52,058 nt of DNA from Bacteroidetes bacterium UBA2364 (GCA_002344075.1 DDTM01000035.1:1-52058), one strand, 5' to 3'. Positions 26,816-35,137 are shown, counted from the stretch's first letter. Numbers and translations: made by a program. Notes: generated by a model not told the origin, from the sequence alone.

Positions 26816-27655
26816 ATGAATCCGCATACCAGACGTATTCTTTCGATGATTGCTGCATATGGCGTGTTGATGCTTTTTGCATTTATTGCATTATACCCGC
26901 TTTCTCAAATCATCACCATTTCGTTGCGCCCGTCCGATAAACTGCTTTCTACCTCGTTGGCGTTTATTCCGGAAGGGGCATCCCTAAAAAATTATGAGAA
27001 GCTACTCTTCGAGACGCCTTATTTACGTTGGCTTTTTAATTCGCTTATGGTATCGGTAGTGGTCACATTTACGGGCGTTGCCTTGGCCTCAACCGCCGGA
27101 TATGCCATTTCAAGGTTCAAATTCCGGGGCCGTAAAGCGTATATGGAAGGATTGCTGGTGACACAAATGTTTCCTGCCACGATGTTGCTTTTGCCCATGT
27201 ACATTATGCTGATCAACTTGAAGTTGATCAATTCTTATTTGGGGTGTATTATTATTTATTCGGCTACAGCACTCCCTTTTTGTATCTGGCAAATGAAGGG
27301 TTATTACGATACCATTCCGGTAGCTTTGGAAGAGGCTGCACGCATTGACGGATGTACGCCTTGGCAAACATTTTATCAGGTAATCCTTCCGCTCGCAGCA
27401 CCCGCACTTGTGATTACAGCGCTGTTTTCCTTTATGACTGCATGGAACGAATACATCGTAGCGGCACAAGTATTACAAGACGTAGAAATGTTTACCATGC
27501 CCGTAGGACTGAAAATGTTTCAGGGGCAAATGCAGACGCAATGGGGCCTTTATGCTGCGGGCGCGTTGCTGGTCTCTGTTCCGGTGGTCGTTTTGTTCCT
27601 CGCGCTAAGCCGCTATCTGATATCGGGACTCACGCTGGGTTCAGTTAAAGGTTAA
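26816..27655 (+). CDS. maltodextrin ABC transporter permease, MalG type
   Basis: From the ATG at 26816 the product is 279 residues with six membrane segments and the EAA loop 'LEEAARIDGCTPWQTFYQVILPL'. The N-terminal 'YPLSQIITISLRPSD' and C-terminal 'YLISGLTLGSVKG' are typical of MalG proteins. It pairs with the MalF-type permease just upstream. An upstream in-frame ATG (26786) would add ten residues. The operon ends here with a terminator at 27681-27717. Confidence 0.92.
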   Translation: MNPHTRRILSMIAAYGVLMLFAFIALYPLSQIITISLRPSDKLLSTSLAFIPEGASLKNYEKLLFETPYLRWLFNSLMVSVVVTFTGVALASTAGYAISRFKFRGRKAYMEGLLVTQMFPATMLLLPMYIMLINLKLINSYLGCIIIYSATALPFCIWQMKGYYDTIPVALEEAARIDGCTPWQTFYQVILPLAAPALVITALFSFMTAWNEYIVAAQVLQDVEMFTMPVGLKMFQGQMQTQWGLYAAGALLVSVPVVVLFLALSRYLISGLTLGSVKG

Positions 27656-27680
27656 TATCAATACCTATCCTAAGAATGAA

Positions 27681-27717
27681 AATGTTGTCTGGCTCCTGTG
27701 GCTGGACAACATTTTTT
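27681..27717 (+). terminator. intrinsic terminator of the maltodextrin operon
   Basis: AATGTTGTC (27681-27689) pairs perfectly with GACAACATT (27705-27713), with a further imperfect inner stem, and a T-run extends to 27717. It lies 25 bp after the last permease gene. Confidence 0.88.
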
Positions 27718-27753
27718 GCAAGAGGGTATTCCGTTTGCGACTATTAAATTATT

Positions 27754-27999
27754 AGGGGTGCATTTCAAAAATGCCAATAGGCATACGACACACTTATATT
27801 AGGCGACATCTTTGCCTACCGTGTGAGAAAGTTGTGACGTACATAAAAAAAAGCCCCATAGGAGCGACATCACAATAGAGAACGAAGCAAACCACCTTTT
27901 GTACAAGCCCCATCGGGGCGGCATAAAATCAATAAACTTCGATCATACCCTCCTACGGAGCTGTCGTTTCGCCTGTCGGGAAGTTTTGAAATGCACCCT
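27754..27999. mobile_element. MITE-like element with inverted ends and three triplet-loop hairpins
   Basis: The ends are a 15-bp perfect inverted repeat, GGGTGCATTTCAAAA at 27756-27770 and its complement at 27984-27998. Inside are three hairpins with 3-nt loops: 27853-27865 (imperfect), 27907-27919 (GCCCC-ATC-GGGGC) and 27950-27960 (CTCC-TAC-GGAG). The first two belong to a 20-bp direct repeat (27851-27870 and 27905-27924) that matches at 17 of 20 positions. The element has no reading frame. Its left end recurs at 52014-52058. It resembles a non-autonomous, REP/MITE-type intergenic repeat. Confidence 0.7.
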
Positions 28000-28059
28000 T
28001 TTGAAGTGTACCCAAATTATAGTACGGGGCGATAAAAACAAATTTAAGGAGACCATAAT

Positions 28060-29094
28060 TTAAAGCCTAAAGCGCGATCGTGGGATTGAAGCAAACGTTT
28101 GACGCCGCCGGATAAAAGCATCCCATAAAACCGAGCCTCGCAAAGAGGGCAATACAATGCTTTCGCTTGTACTTGGTGGTGAATAGTTCCTACGCAAGTT
28201 TAGAAAGTCTCGGTGTGCCGCCCAAACAGCCATTGCTTCTGCACGCGAGGAAAACAATAACCTGATAAACGCCAATGTGTCTTGAAAAAGACGAAATGGA
28301 TAAACGAGGTAGAAACGCCGTTTGGGTAGGTTTTTGTAGAGCATCAATAAACTATTTCGAAAGTTATAATACAATTTCTTCGGACTTCCGTGTGGCAGGC
28401 TGGCGCCACCAATATGATAAACCTCTCCTTTGGGTGCAACCATAATTCGGAATCCAGAACGTTTTAGCCGCCAGCATAGATCAATTTCTTCCATGTGCAT
28501 GTAAAATGCTTCGTCCAATAAACCAGATTGTGCCAAGGCCGTCCGACGTAATAACAAGGCTGCTCCGGATGCCCAAAAAATTTCTGATTCAACGTTATAT
28601 TGGCCCTCGTCTTGTTCCATGACTGATAAAATACGTCCGCGAGTGAACGGAATACCAAGATCATCCAAATGGCCACCAGCAGCTCCCGCATATTCAAATT
28701 GCCCTCGGTCTTGGAAATGGAGTAATTTTGGCTGAACTGCGGCAATATCTGGGCTTCGGTATATCACCGTCATCATTTCTCGAAGCCATTGCGGGTGTAC
28801 TTCAACGTCATTGTTCAGCAATACCAAAAATGGCATCTCTGTTTGGTAGATTGCCACATTGTTGCCCCGTGCATAGCCCCAATTTTCTGGGTTTCCGATA
28901 AGCCTTACCTGTGGATACGTGCGAAGCAACCAATCGAGCGAATCATCGGTGGAGGCATTATCCACCACCACCACTTCATATGCCGGATAATCCGTCTGCA
29001 AAACAGTGGGTAGACAGGTTTCCATCAATCCTCGTCCATTCCAATTCAAGATAATGATAGAAACTCCCGGCCATTTCTTAAAATCTTTGTCCAT
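28060..29094 (-). CDS. family 2 glycosyltransferase
   Basis: The 344-residue GT2 protein opens 'VSIIILNWNGRGLMETCL' and has the nucleotide-binding 'VVVVDNASTDDSLDWL', 'NPENWGYARGNNVAI', a DxD-like 'LLNNDVEVHP' and a later 'MHMEEIDLCWRLKRSGFRI'. This is the rhamnosyltransferase (WbbL-like) subgroup used in polysaccharide or lipopolysaccharide assembly. The C-terminal 70 residues are basic and hydrophobic, suggesting membrane association. It is isolated on the minus strand, with two minus-strand terminators 60-210 bp upstream of its start and no co-directional neighbour. Confidence 0.9.
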   Translation of the reverse strand: MDKDFKKWPGVSIIILNWNGRGLMETCLPTVLQTDYPAYEVVVVDNASTDDSLDWLLRTYPQVRLIGNPENWGYARGNNVAIYQTEMPFLVLLNNDVEVHPQWLREMMTVIYRSPDIAAVQPKLLHFQDRGQFEYAGAAGGHLDDLGIPFTRGRILSVMEQDEGQYNVESEIFWASGAALLLRRTALAQSGLLDEAFYMHMEEIDLCWRLKRSGFRIMVAPKGEVYHIGGASLPHGSPKKLYYNFRNSLLMLYKNLPKRRFYLVYPFRLFQDTLAFIRLLFSSRAEAMAVWAAHRDFLNLRRNYSPPSTSESIVLPSLRGSVLWDAFIRRRQTFASIPRSRFRL

Positions 29095-29149
29095 GTCCTA
29101 AAAGTAATCAACGGCGTGATCAGGTTTTGCGAATCTTGGTTAAAGGTAA

Positions 29150-29183
29150 AAAATAAGTCCGAAACCAAAGCGGCTCCGGACTT
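29150..29183 (-). terminator. minus-strand intrinsic terminator
   Basis: On the minus strand AAGTCCG pairs with CGGACTT (29183-29177 with 29161-29155) and is followed by ATTTTTTACC. It lies about 60 bp upstream of the GT2 start on the same strand. Confidence 0.7.
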
Positions 29184-29273
29184 CTTAACCCACTTGATTC
29201 AAATCAGGAAAGGTCCTTTAAGAGAAGTGTCTTATATGTGACACCGACGGGTATCCAAGCATAACCTCCCCCC

Positions 29274-29307
29274 AAAAAAAAAGGCTGCCCGATAAAGAAC
29301 AGCCTTT
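29274..29307 (-). terminator. strong minus-strand intrinsic terminator
   Basis: On the minus strand AAAGGCTG (29307-29300) pairs perfectly with CAGCCTTT (29287-29280) across 12 nt, followed by an uninterrupted T-run (plus-strand A-run from 29274). It has no annotated gene feeding into it. Confidence 0.85.
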
Positions 29308-29420
29308 CCCACTAACTTACTACTTGAGCGGATGTGATTGCTCGAGATAGGATTACGTGATGAACAGTTCACCACTTTAGTCATTCGAGATCGAGCCTTC
29401 TGAAATGTGACAGTGCTCAA
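29274..29420 (-). ncRNA. candidate small RNA or leader RNA
   Basis: On the minus strand, upstream of the strong terminator, GCTCGA at 29396-29391 pairs with TCGAGC at 29345-29340. This encloses an inner hairpin built on GTGATGAAC/GTTCACCAC (around 29357-29375). Stem, spacer and terminator together look like a compact structured transcript. It matches none of the RNA families I can recall by sequence (tmRNA, RNase P, SRP). The 5' end is a guess. Confidence 0.3.
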
Positions 29421-29827
29421 TGTTTAACCCACATGAATATTAATGCTGTGCATTGGGGATGAATACGACCTTAAGGGAGGGAAAATCCGACAGGATCATT
29501 TTTTCTTCTGCAAAGACCTTTTAATGGTGGAATCACTTTATCCATTTTAGGCTAAGGCATGGCCTTCGTTTACAAGTAGGCATGGGGTGTTGAACGAAAC
29601 GTCTATAAAAGAATCTCCGGCTGCAAAGGGTTAGGCTGGCTGGGCAATTCTTGGATATGGCAGAAACCACGAAATAAAGAAAACATGTTGTTTTTTTAGG
29701 GCTGTAATCAGAATCGTGCTGTTGTGGATTGTATATTTGATGGTTACTCGATATTCCATTTTACTGATCCCCTATTTTGGGCATCAAAACCCACCAGCCT
29801 TTTTACCAACTATCTTTTGTAATTCAC

Positions 29828-32443
29828 GTGTTTAAATATATTCTTTTTTGTCTTTTCTACGGTGGGGCCGCATTGGCTCAATCCTCCACCGAACCTATTT
29901 TACAGGTCTTTACACGTTATTCGTTTTATATGAACGAGCCGGAAGGCCATTTATTGGTGGTAATGCCGGATACAACGGTGCAGATTCAAACAGTATCGGT
30001 TGTGGCAGAAGGACGGGTTTTGTCTCGTGGTTCGCAGCGAATTCGGCCAGAGGTATTACAAGTAAGTTTGGCATTGGCGAATTCTCCCGCAACAAAAACG
30101 GAATTAAATGTCACAATTACCCTTGCAGACCGCCGCCGCCTGGTTCGTAAAACAATGTTGACCAAGCTGCCCTATGAGCCTAATGCAGTCCAAATTGATC
30201 GTCTGACAGGCGCCGTTTGGAGCGAGGGCCTACCGATATTGCCGTTTGGGTTTTATCTATATTCACCCGTACAACCCACTTTGGCCGAGGAGGAAGCCGT
30301 AAAAGGCTTCAACATGATCTCGCCATACCAGAAAATTGAGCGGGCAACCCGCGAAGAACGTAAGGCATATATGGACCGTGCCGCCCAACTCGGAATGAAA
30401 GTACACTACAACTTGCTATCGGTGGCGGGAGGTGGTGGAGTAGGTCTGGATGGAAATACGCCATCGGCAGCAGAAAAAAGAGCACTGCTCCGGGCCGAAA
30501 TCGAGGCCTTCCGGAAACATCCGGCTTTATTGGGATGGTATGTTGCTGATGAACCTTCTGCGGTTCAAATACCACCAGAGCCACTCGAAGAACTGTATCA
30601 GTTTATTAAATCTATTGATCCATATCATCCTGTTTCTATTGTATTTAATGAGGTAAATAAACCTATCGAATATGCTGATGCGATGGACATCGTAATGGCA
30701 GACCCTTATCCCATTCCCAACCAACCCATCACACAGGTACGGGATTTTACCGACAAACTCATCCGGGACTTCCGATATCAAAAACCCGTTTGGATTGTAC
30801 CACAGTCTTTTGGCGGAGGAGAGTGGTGGCGGCGCGAGCCTACCCGCCAAGAATTACGCGCCATGACGTATTTAGCCCTAATAAGTGGCGCAACGGGTAT
30901 TCAGTACTTTATCCGGCACGGGTTGAATGGCTTTCCCAAATCCACCGATGTCTGGAGCGAAGCAGGAGCTGTGGCACGAGAAGTAATGGAAATAACACCG
31001 TTTTTACTCTCCGATCTGCCGTCTGCCGAGGTCGCAACCCAAGATCCTCAATTGGCCATCCGAACGATCCGGCATCAAGGACAATGGTTGGTGATGGTCG
31101 TGAATTTGGAGAATAAACCAAAAAATATGAGTATTCGAATTCCCCAAATTATCTGGAATGGAAAAGCCAAGGTGTTGTTTGCCCATCGCGAAGTGTTATT
31201 TCGGGATGCCGTGTTGGAAGACATAATAGATGCTTATGGAACCCGTGCCTATTTACTGCCTTTAGCCGAGAAAACGGAACAGATAGCACTTCATCCGGGC
31301 AACCTTATGGTTGACCCAAGTTTTGAAACAGCAACCAATCCCGCAACTCCGGATGCGTTGTACGCACAAGTGGGCGAAGAAAGAGGCAGCCCCTATTTTC
31401 TCGATACCCGAACCGCCCTCCACGGGGATCGGTCGTTTAGGATTACTACCCCAAAAACTGAAAAAGGAGTGACTTTTCGCTTTTTTCCCATCAGAATTGA
31501 ACGTGGACAAAGTTATCTGCTCAGTATATGGGCGAAAGGTGATCGCCTTACGAGCAATGGAGGTATGTTCCGCTTGGGAATGGGAGAAAAAGTACAGCCT
31601 TTTCGTCTTTCTTCGTCATGGCAAAAATATGTGATGCCCATCCGTTTGCCCGAAGACAGTGTCCGGTTTGTTCGCGAAACCGCGTTTCTATCGTTGTCTT
31701 CCGCCGGAACAGCTTGGTTCGATCTGGTTCAGCTACATCCTGATCCGCAGATTATTCCGCAACCAACACCAGAGCCAGGTGGACTTACACTTAAAGTAGT
31801 ATCTGTCTTGGGACAAGGTAACTTGGTTTATACCACCGACGGCACGACGCCCGAAGAAAACAGTCCTCTTTATCTTGCACCAATCCCCGTAACACAAAGT
31901 ATGACTTTACGGAGTGGTGTGGTTATGAATGGTCTATTGGTGAACGAAACGAAGAAATCCATCACGGTTCATAAAGGGTTGATGCGGAACACAACCTATA
32001 CAAGGCCCTTTAGTCCACAATATCCGGGTAGTGGGTTGACGGCTTTGGTGGATGGCGAAAAAGCGTATTCTTTGGTGCAGGATGTCCGTTGGCAAGGTTT
32101 TTTGGGGGATGATCTGGAAATAACCATAGACCTTGGTGCTGAACAACTTATCCAGTCGGTGACGATGCACTTTTTGAAAGATGAGGCAAATTGGGTTTTT
32201 CTGCCACGTCAGGTCGTTTTTGCTCTCTCGGAAGATGGTCAGCATTTTCGGGAACTGCCGGGTCTTTCCTACCGTGAAGAAGGGGAAAGTGGGGTTGCGG
32301 CTTCAGTTCCTTTTCAAATAGACGTTCAAAGTCAAGCCCGATATATTCGCGTCCGTGCAACCAATATCGGAACTTGTCCGCCTGGACATCCGGGGGAGGG
32401 GGAAAAAGCATGGATATTCACAGATGAAATTGAGGTCTATTAG
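29828..32443 (+). CDS. exported multidomain glycoside-hydrolase-like protein
   Basis: The best start is the GTG at 29828, which gives a clean signal peptide (FKYILFCLFYGGAALAQ) and an 871-residue product. A TTG at 29777 would add 17 residues. After an N-terminal beta region there is a TIM-barrel-like part (about 130-440): 'LPFGFYLYSP', 'AAQLGMKVHYNLLS', 'GWYVADEPSA', 'DIVMADPYPIP' and 'ALISGATGIQYFIRHG'. The Asp-Glu in GWYVADEP is the likely catalytic site, as in GH families with this layout. A CBM4/9-like jelly roll follows ('DPSFETATNP'), then a chitobiase C-terminal-like segment ('YTTDGTTPEENSPLY') and a final F5/8 type C (discoidin) domain. The substrate is unknown. Confidence 0.75.
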   Translation: MFKYILFCLFYGGAALAQSSTEPILQVFTRYSFYMNEPEGHLLVVMPDTTVQIQTVSVVAEGRVLSRGSQRIRPEVLQVSLALANSPATKTELNVTITLADRRRLVRKTMLTKLPYEPNAVQIDRLTGAVWSEGLPILPFGFYLYSPVQPTLAEEEAVKGFNMISPYQKIERATREERKAYMDRAAQLGMKVHYNLLSVAGGGGVGLDGNTPSAAEKRALLRAEIEAFRKHPALLGWYVADEPSAVQIPPEPLEELYQFIKSIDPYHPVSIVFNEVNKPIEYADAMDIVMADPYPIPNQPITQVRDFTDKLIRDFRYQKPVWIVPQSFGGGEWWRREPTRQELRAMTYLALISGATGIQYFIRHGLNGFPKSTDVWSEAGAVAREVMEITPFLLSDLPSAEVATQDPQLAIRTIRHQGQWLVMVVNLENKPKNMSIRIPQIIWNGKAKVLFAHREVLFRDAVLEDIIDAYGTRAYLLPLAEKTEQIALHPGNLMVDPSFETATNPATPDALYAQVGEERGSPYFLDTRTALHGDRSFRITTPKTEKGVTFRFFPIRIERGQSYLLSIWAKGDRLTSNGGMFRLGMGEKVQPFRLSSSWQKYVMPIRLPEDSVRFVRETAFLSLSSAGTAWFDLVQLHPDPQIIPQPTPEPGGLTLKVVSVLGQGNLVYTTDGTTPEENSPLYLAPIPVTQSMTLRSGVVMNGLLVNETKKSITVHKGLMRNTTYTRPFSPQYPGSGLTALVDGEKAYSLVQDVRWQGFLGDDLEITIDLGAEQLIQSVTMHFLKDEANWVFLPRQVVFALSEDGQHFRELPGLSYREEGESGVAASVPFQIDVQSQARYIRVRATNIGTCPPGHPGEGEKAWIFTDEIEVY

Positions 32444-32602
32444 GCCCAAAAGCATGTTTTGGAGTTGGGAATAAGGCCCATATCCCGTATTTTACCTTCT
32501 GTCAGTTTTTTCAATAAACGCCCTAATCTTATTTAGGAGCGTCATCTGCCCCCCTACCGACTTGGTGGGTGTATTTGTTTAAACGCGCTTATCCTTTTGA
32601 GC
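32444..32602 (+). other. intergenic region with CCTAA/TTAGG hairpin
   Basis: A short stem CCTAA-TCTTAT-TTAGG lies at 32522-32537, followed by AGCGTCATCTGCCCCCC. The TTAGGAGCGTCAT part resembles the unit TAGGAGCGACAT inside the repeat element at 27.85 kb, so this may be a decayed fragment of the same repeat type. The hairpin lacks a T-tract. Confidence 0.25.
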
Positions 32603-33454
32603 ATGGGCGATGAACCAATAAATCGGCAAATTGCGCAATTTTATGATACAACTTCCTCGGTTTGGGAAGGGGTATATGGTGAACACATGCACCAAGCGTG
32701 GTTTGACCCAACTGAGCAAGGTCGTACAGATGTGGCAACGGCACAAGAACGGATGATGGAGCGCATTCTGAATTGGGGTGGGGTCTCACAAGCAAAAATG
32801 GTATTAGACTTGGGATGCGGGATTGGAGGGGGCAGTATATATTTGCTGACAAAATTAAATGCAGCGTTTGTAACGGGCCTTACAATCAGTGAGCGCCAAG
32901 CGGAGCGGGCACAAGAACGCGCCCACTCGTTGCGTTTTGCAAGCCAAGTACGGTTCGATGTAGGAGATGCATTGGACCCTCCTTATTTACCTGGCCAGTT
33001 TGATCTTGTTTGGGCGATAGAAAGCGTAGAACATGCGGCTGATAAACGGAAATTTATGGAATCCTGTGCAAGAATGCTTTCGCCCGGTGGTATGTTGCTG
33101 ATGTCCATGTGGACACGCAGAGAAGCCCGCACGCAATTGGCCCGTTCTGATCAGCGGCTTTTGGATAAATTGTCTAAGGGTTTTTTTGCTCCCTCATTTG
33201 AAACCCTTTCTGCATATGCTGCCCATGCCAAAACCGTAGGGCTAATGGATGTGCAGACCGAAGATTGGACGGAATCAGTTTCGCCTTTTGGCACTTCTTT
33301 TATGCGCCCTGTACTGCGCTGGCGTAGCTTTAAACTCGCTACCCATTCCGGATGGCCTTTTGTCCGGCATCTTCCGGTACTTCGGTTCTTATGGAGAGGA
33401 CACCGGACTAGACTGTTGCGATACGGGGTTTTACAAGCTCGTAAACCCGGTTAA
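32603..33454 (+). CDS. SAM-dependent methyltransferase (tocopherol/sterol C-methyltransferase-like)
   Basis: From the ATG at 32603 the product is 283 residues. The class I SAM motif I is 'MVLDLGCGIGGGSIYL', motif II is in 'FDLVWAIESVEHAADKRKFM', and 'LSPGGMLLMSMWTRRE' is motif III. The opening 'INRQIAQFYDTTSSVWEGVYGEHMHQAWF' resembles gamma-tocopherol and sterol C-methyltransferases, which act on prenylated or steroid-like lipids. The acceptor is uncertain. A TTG two codons upstream (32597) is an alternative start. The following rhodanese gene begins 58 bp later. Confidence 0.83.
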   Translation: MGDEPINRQIAQFYDTTSSVWEGVYGEHMHQAWFDPTEQGRTDVATAQERMMERILNWGGVSQAKMVLDLGCGIGGGSIYLLTKLNAAFVTGLTISERQAERAQERAHSLRFASQVRFDVGDALDPPYLPGQFDLVWAIESVEHAADKRKFMESCARMLSPGGMLLMSMWTRREARTQLARSDQRLLDKLSKGFFAPSFETLSAYAAHAKTVGLMDVQTEDWTESVSPFGTSFMRPVLRWRSFKLATHSGWPFVRHLPVLRFLWRGHRTRLLRYGVLQARKPG

Positions 33455-33512
33455 TAATGAATCCCAATTTATGGTCTATTTATATACCTTCACGCTAACC
33501 TTCATCAATACC

Positions 33513-33896
33513 ATGTCTATCTTTGATTGGTTCAAGACAAAAGAACCACCAAGCAAGCCCAAAAATCTGAAACTCACGGTTTTTAGGGTAAAAGAAGTTT
33601 CCGTACACGATGCTTATGAACTTTTAAGATCCGGTACTATCCTGTTCGATATCCGCGAAGAGTTTGACCGGAAATCCCATGGAGAAATTCAAGGAGCACG
33701 TGCGTTGCCCTTGCGCGAAATCTCCCCTAAACGCTTACCGCTCAACACCAATACCCCCATCATGTTTATCTGCCAAACGGGTTCTCGTGCAGGTTCTGCA
33801 GCCCGCCAGGCAGTGGCATGGGGGTATAGCAATGTTATGAGCGTTCAGGGTGGACTTCAACGCTGGAAACGGGCCAATTTGCCCGTTGCTCTTTGA
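33513..33896 (+). CDS. rhodanese-like domain protein
   Basis: From the ATG at 33513 (MSIFDWFKTKEPP) the product is 127 residues, a single rhodanese domain with 'ILFDIREEFDRKSHGEIQGARALPL' and the active-site loop 'ICQTGSRAGSAA', where the Cys is the sulfur carrier. It is probably a cytoplasmic sulfurtransferase. An ATG at 33471 would add a hydrophobic 14-residue N terminus (MVYLYTFTLTFINT), which could tether it to the membrane. I prefer the shorter start. Terminator-like structures follow. Confidence 0.85.
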   Translation: MSIFDWFKTKEPPSKPKNLKLTVFRVKEVSVHDAYELLRSGTILFDIREEFDRKSHGEIQGARALPLREISPKRLPLNTNTPIMFICQTGSRAGSAARQAVAWGYSNVMSVQGGLQRWKRANLPVAL

Positions 33897-33907
33897 GCAT
33901 TCATGGT

Positions 33908-33976
33908 CTTTGGTAAGCAGAGGGAGGCTTGTCCATACAGTTTGCAACCAGTTCTTTACCAAAGGGCTGGTTTTTT
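33908..33976 (+). terminator. terminator with possible pseudoknot, upstream of tdh
   Basis: AACCAG (33946-33951) pairs with CTGGTT (33967-33972), followed by six T and then CTTTT, a plausible terminator for the rhodanese gene. The loop contains TTACCAAAG (33956-33964), an exact complement of CTTTGGTAA at 33908-33916, so the upstream arm could pair with the loop as a pseudoknot. tdh begins 132 bp later. Confidence 0.6.
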
Positions 33977-34107
33977 CTTTTGCTGTCAGGCATACCTTAT
34001 TCATTCTGGAGAACTTCCAAAGATGTTCTGGAAGCGCTTTTGTAAAATGTTGTATCTTCCCTAAAAGCCGGAACCATCCGGACAGGTTAAACCAATGTGC
34101 TGAAAAT

Positions 34108-35136
34108 ATGAAAGCCATCATCAAGCCAGCCGCTGCTCCGGGGGTCGCCCTTGCAACGGTGAAAAAGCCCCATATGGGGGATAACGACGTGTTGATCCGT
34201 GTGATAAAGTCTTCAATTTGTGGGACCGATGTGCATATTGACAAATGGGATGAATGGGCGCAACGCACCATAAAACCACCCATGACCATCGGACACGAGT
34301 TTGTGGGACGTATCGTAGATTGCGGCGACAATGTGGAGCATTTCTCTGTAGGAGAGGTGGTGGTGGGAGAAGGCCATATCGTCTGTGGTACTTGCCGAAA
34401 TTGTTTGGCAGGCCGACGCCATTTGTGTAAAAACACTTTGGGCGTAGGGGTTAACCGTACTGGCGCCTTTGCAGAGTATATTGCCATCCCTTCGGCAAAT
34501 GTTTGGCATGCTGCCGAGGGCATAGACCTCGATGTCCTTTCTTGCTTTGATCCGCTGGGGAATGCGGTTCATACCGCCCTAAGCTTTGAATTATTAGGAG
34601 AAGATGTGCTGATCACGGGTGCTGGCCCCATCGGATGTATGGCGGCTGCAATTGCCCGACACGCCGGAGCACGTCATGTGGTGGTCACAGACATCAATCC
34701 GTACCGTTTGGCGCTTGCTGAAAAACTGGGCGCCACCCGGATTGTGGATGTACGAACCGAAAGTTTAACCGATGTGCAACAAGAACTCGGTATGCGCGAG
34801 GGGTTCGATGTCGGCTTAGAAATGAGTGGAAGCCCTGCCGGATTCTCGCAGATGGTGGATAACCTGATGCACGGTGGTAAAATTGCCCTTCTGGGTATTC
34901 TGCCAAATCATACCACCATAGATTGGGATAAGGTAATTTTTAATAGCATCACCATTCAGGGTATTTATGGACGTAAAATCTATGAAACATGGTATAAAAC
35001 AACAGCAATGCTTCAAAGTGGGTTAGATATTTCTGGGATTATTACTCATCGTTTCCATTATACCGAATTTCAACAAGGGTTCGACTTAATGAAAGCTGGT
35101 CTGAGTGGAAAAGTAATACTTAATTGGGAGGCATAA
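34108..35136 (+). CDS. tdh: L-threonine 3-dehydrogenase
   Basis: From the ATG at 34108 the product is 342 residues, the normal size. It oxidises L-threonine to 2-amino-3-ketobutyrate with NAD+. The catalytic zinc site is C38, H63 and E64 ('SSICGTDVHID', 'GHEFVG'). The structural zinc has C93, C96, C99 and C107 ('CGTCRNCLAGRRHLC'), and the NAD-binding loop is 'GAGPIG' (171-176). The longer open frame starting upstream at 33850 has no homology before MKAIIKP. kbl follows with a 1-bp gap, so both steps of threonine breakdown are in one operon. Confidence 0.95.
   Translation: MKAIIKPAAAPGVALATVKKPHMGDNDVLIRVIKSSICGTDVHIDKWDEWAQRTIKPPMTIGHEFVGRIVDCGDNVEHFSVGEVVVGEGHIVCGTCRNCLAGRRHLCKNTLGVGVNRTGAFAEYIAIPSANVWHAAEGIDLDVLSCFDPLGNAVHTALSFELLGEDVLITGAGPIGCMAAAIARHAGARHVVVTDINPYRLALAEKLGATRIVDVRTESLTDVQQELGMREGFDVGLEMSGSPAGFSQMVDNLMHGGKIALLGILPNHTTIDWDKVIFNSITIQGIYGRKIYETWYKTTAMLQSGLDISGIITHRFHYTEFQQGFDLMKAGLSGKVILNWEA
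35126..35131 (+). promoter_or_regulatory. Shine-Dalgarno site for kbl
   Basis: GGGAGG lies within the last codons of tdh, 6 nt before the kbl ATG. It is one of two strong Shine-Dalgarno sites noted in the window; both stand at the second gene of a tightly coupled pair (the other is malG-type). Confidence 0.65.
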
Positions 35137-35137
35137 C

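Larger units (their letters stand above)
29095..29776. other. gene-free stretch with two minus-strand terminators
   Basis: These 682 bp hold no convincing protein gene. The left third carries two intrinsic terminators oriented to the minus strand (29150-29183 and 29274-29307) and a long-range stem (29340-29396) that could be a structured RNA. The right half has nothing recognisable; it should contain the promoter of the large exported protein on the plus strand. Confidence 0.5.

Noticed and set aside
27851..27970. Repeated hairpins taken as a CRISPR array
   Set aside because: Only three degenerate units with unequal spacing; no cas genes in the window.
29232..29420. 62-residue minus-strand frame
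   Set aside because: It overlaps a terminator, has odd composition and no recognisable motif; the structured RNA reading is more likely.
34031..34042. GGAAGCGCTTTT upstream of tdh, similar to the LacI-type operator core
   Set aside because: It shares AAGCGCTT by chance, lacks the outer GT/AC bases and has no second copy near it.
33850..34107. N-terminal extension of the tdh frame
   Set aside because: It runs through the rhodanese end and terminator; conserved Tdh sequence begins at MKAIIKP.
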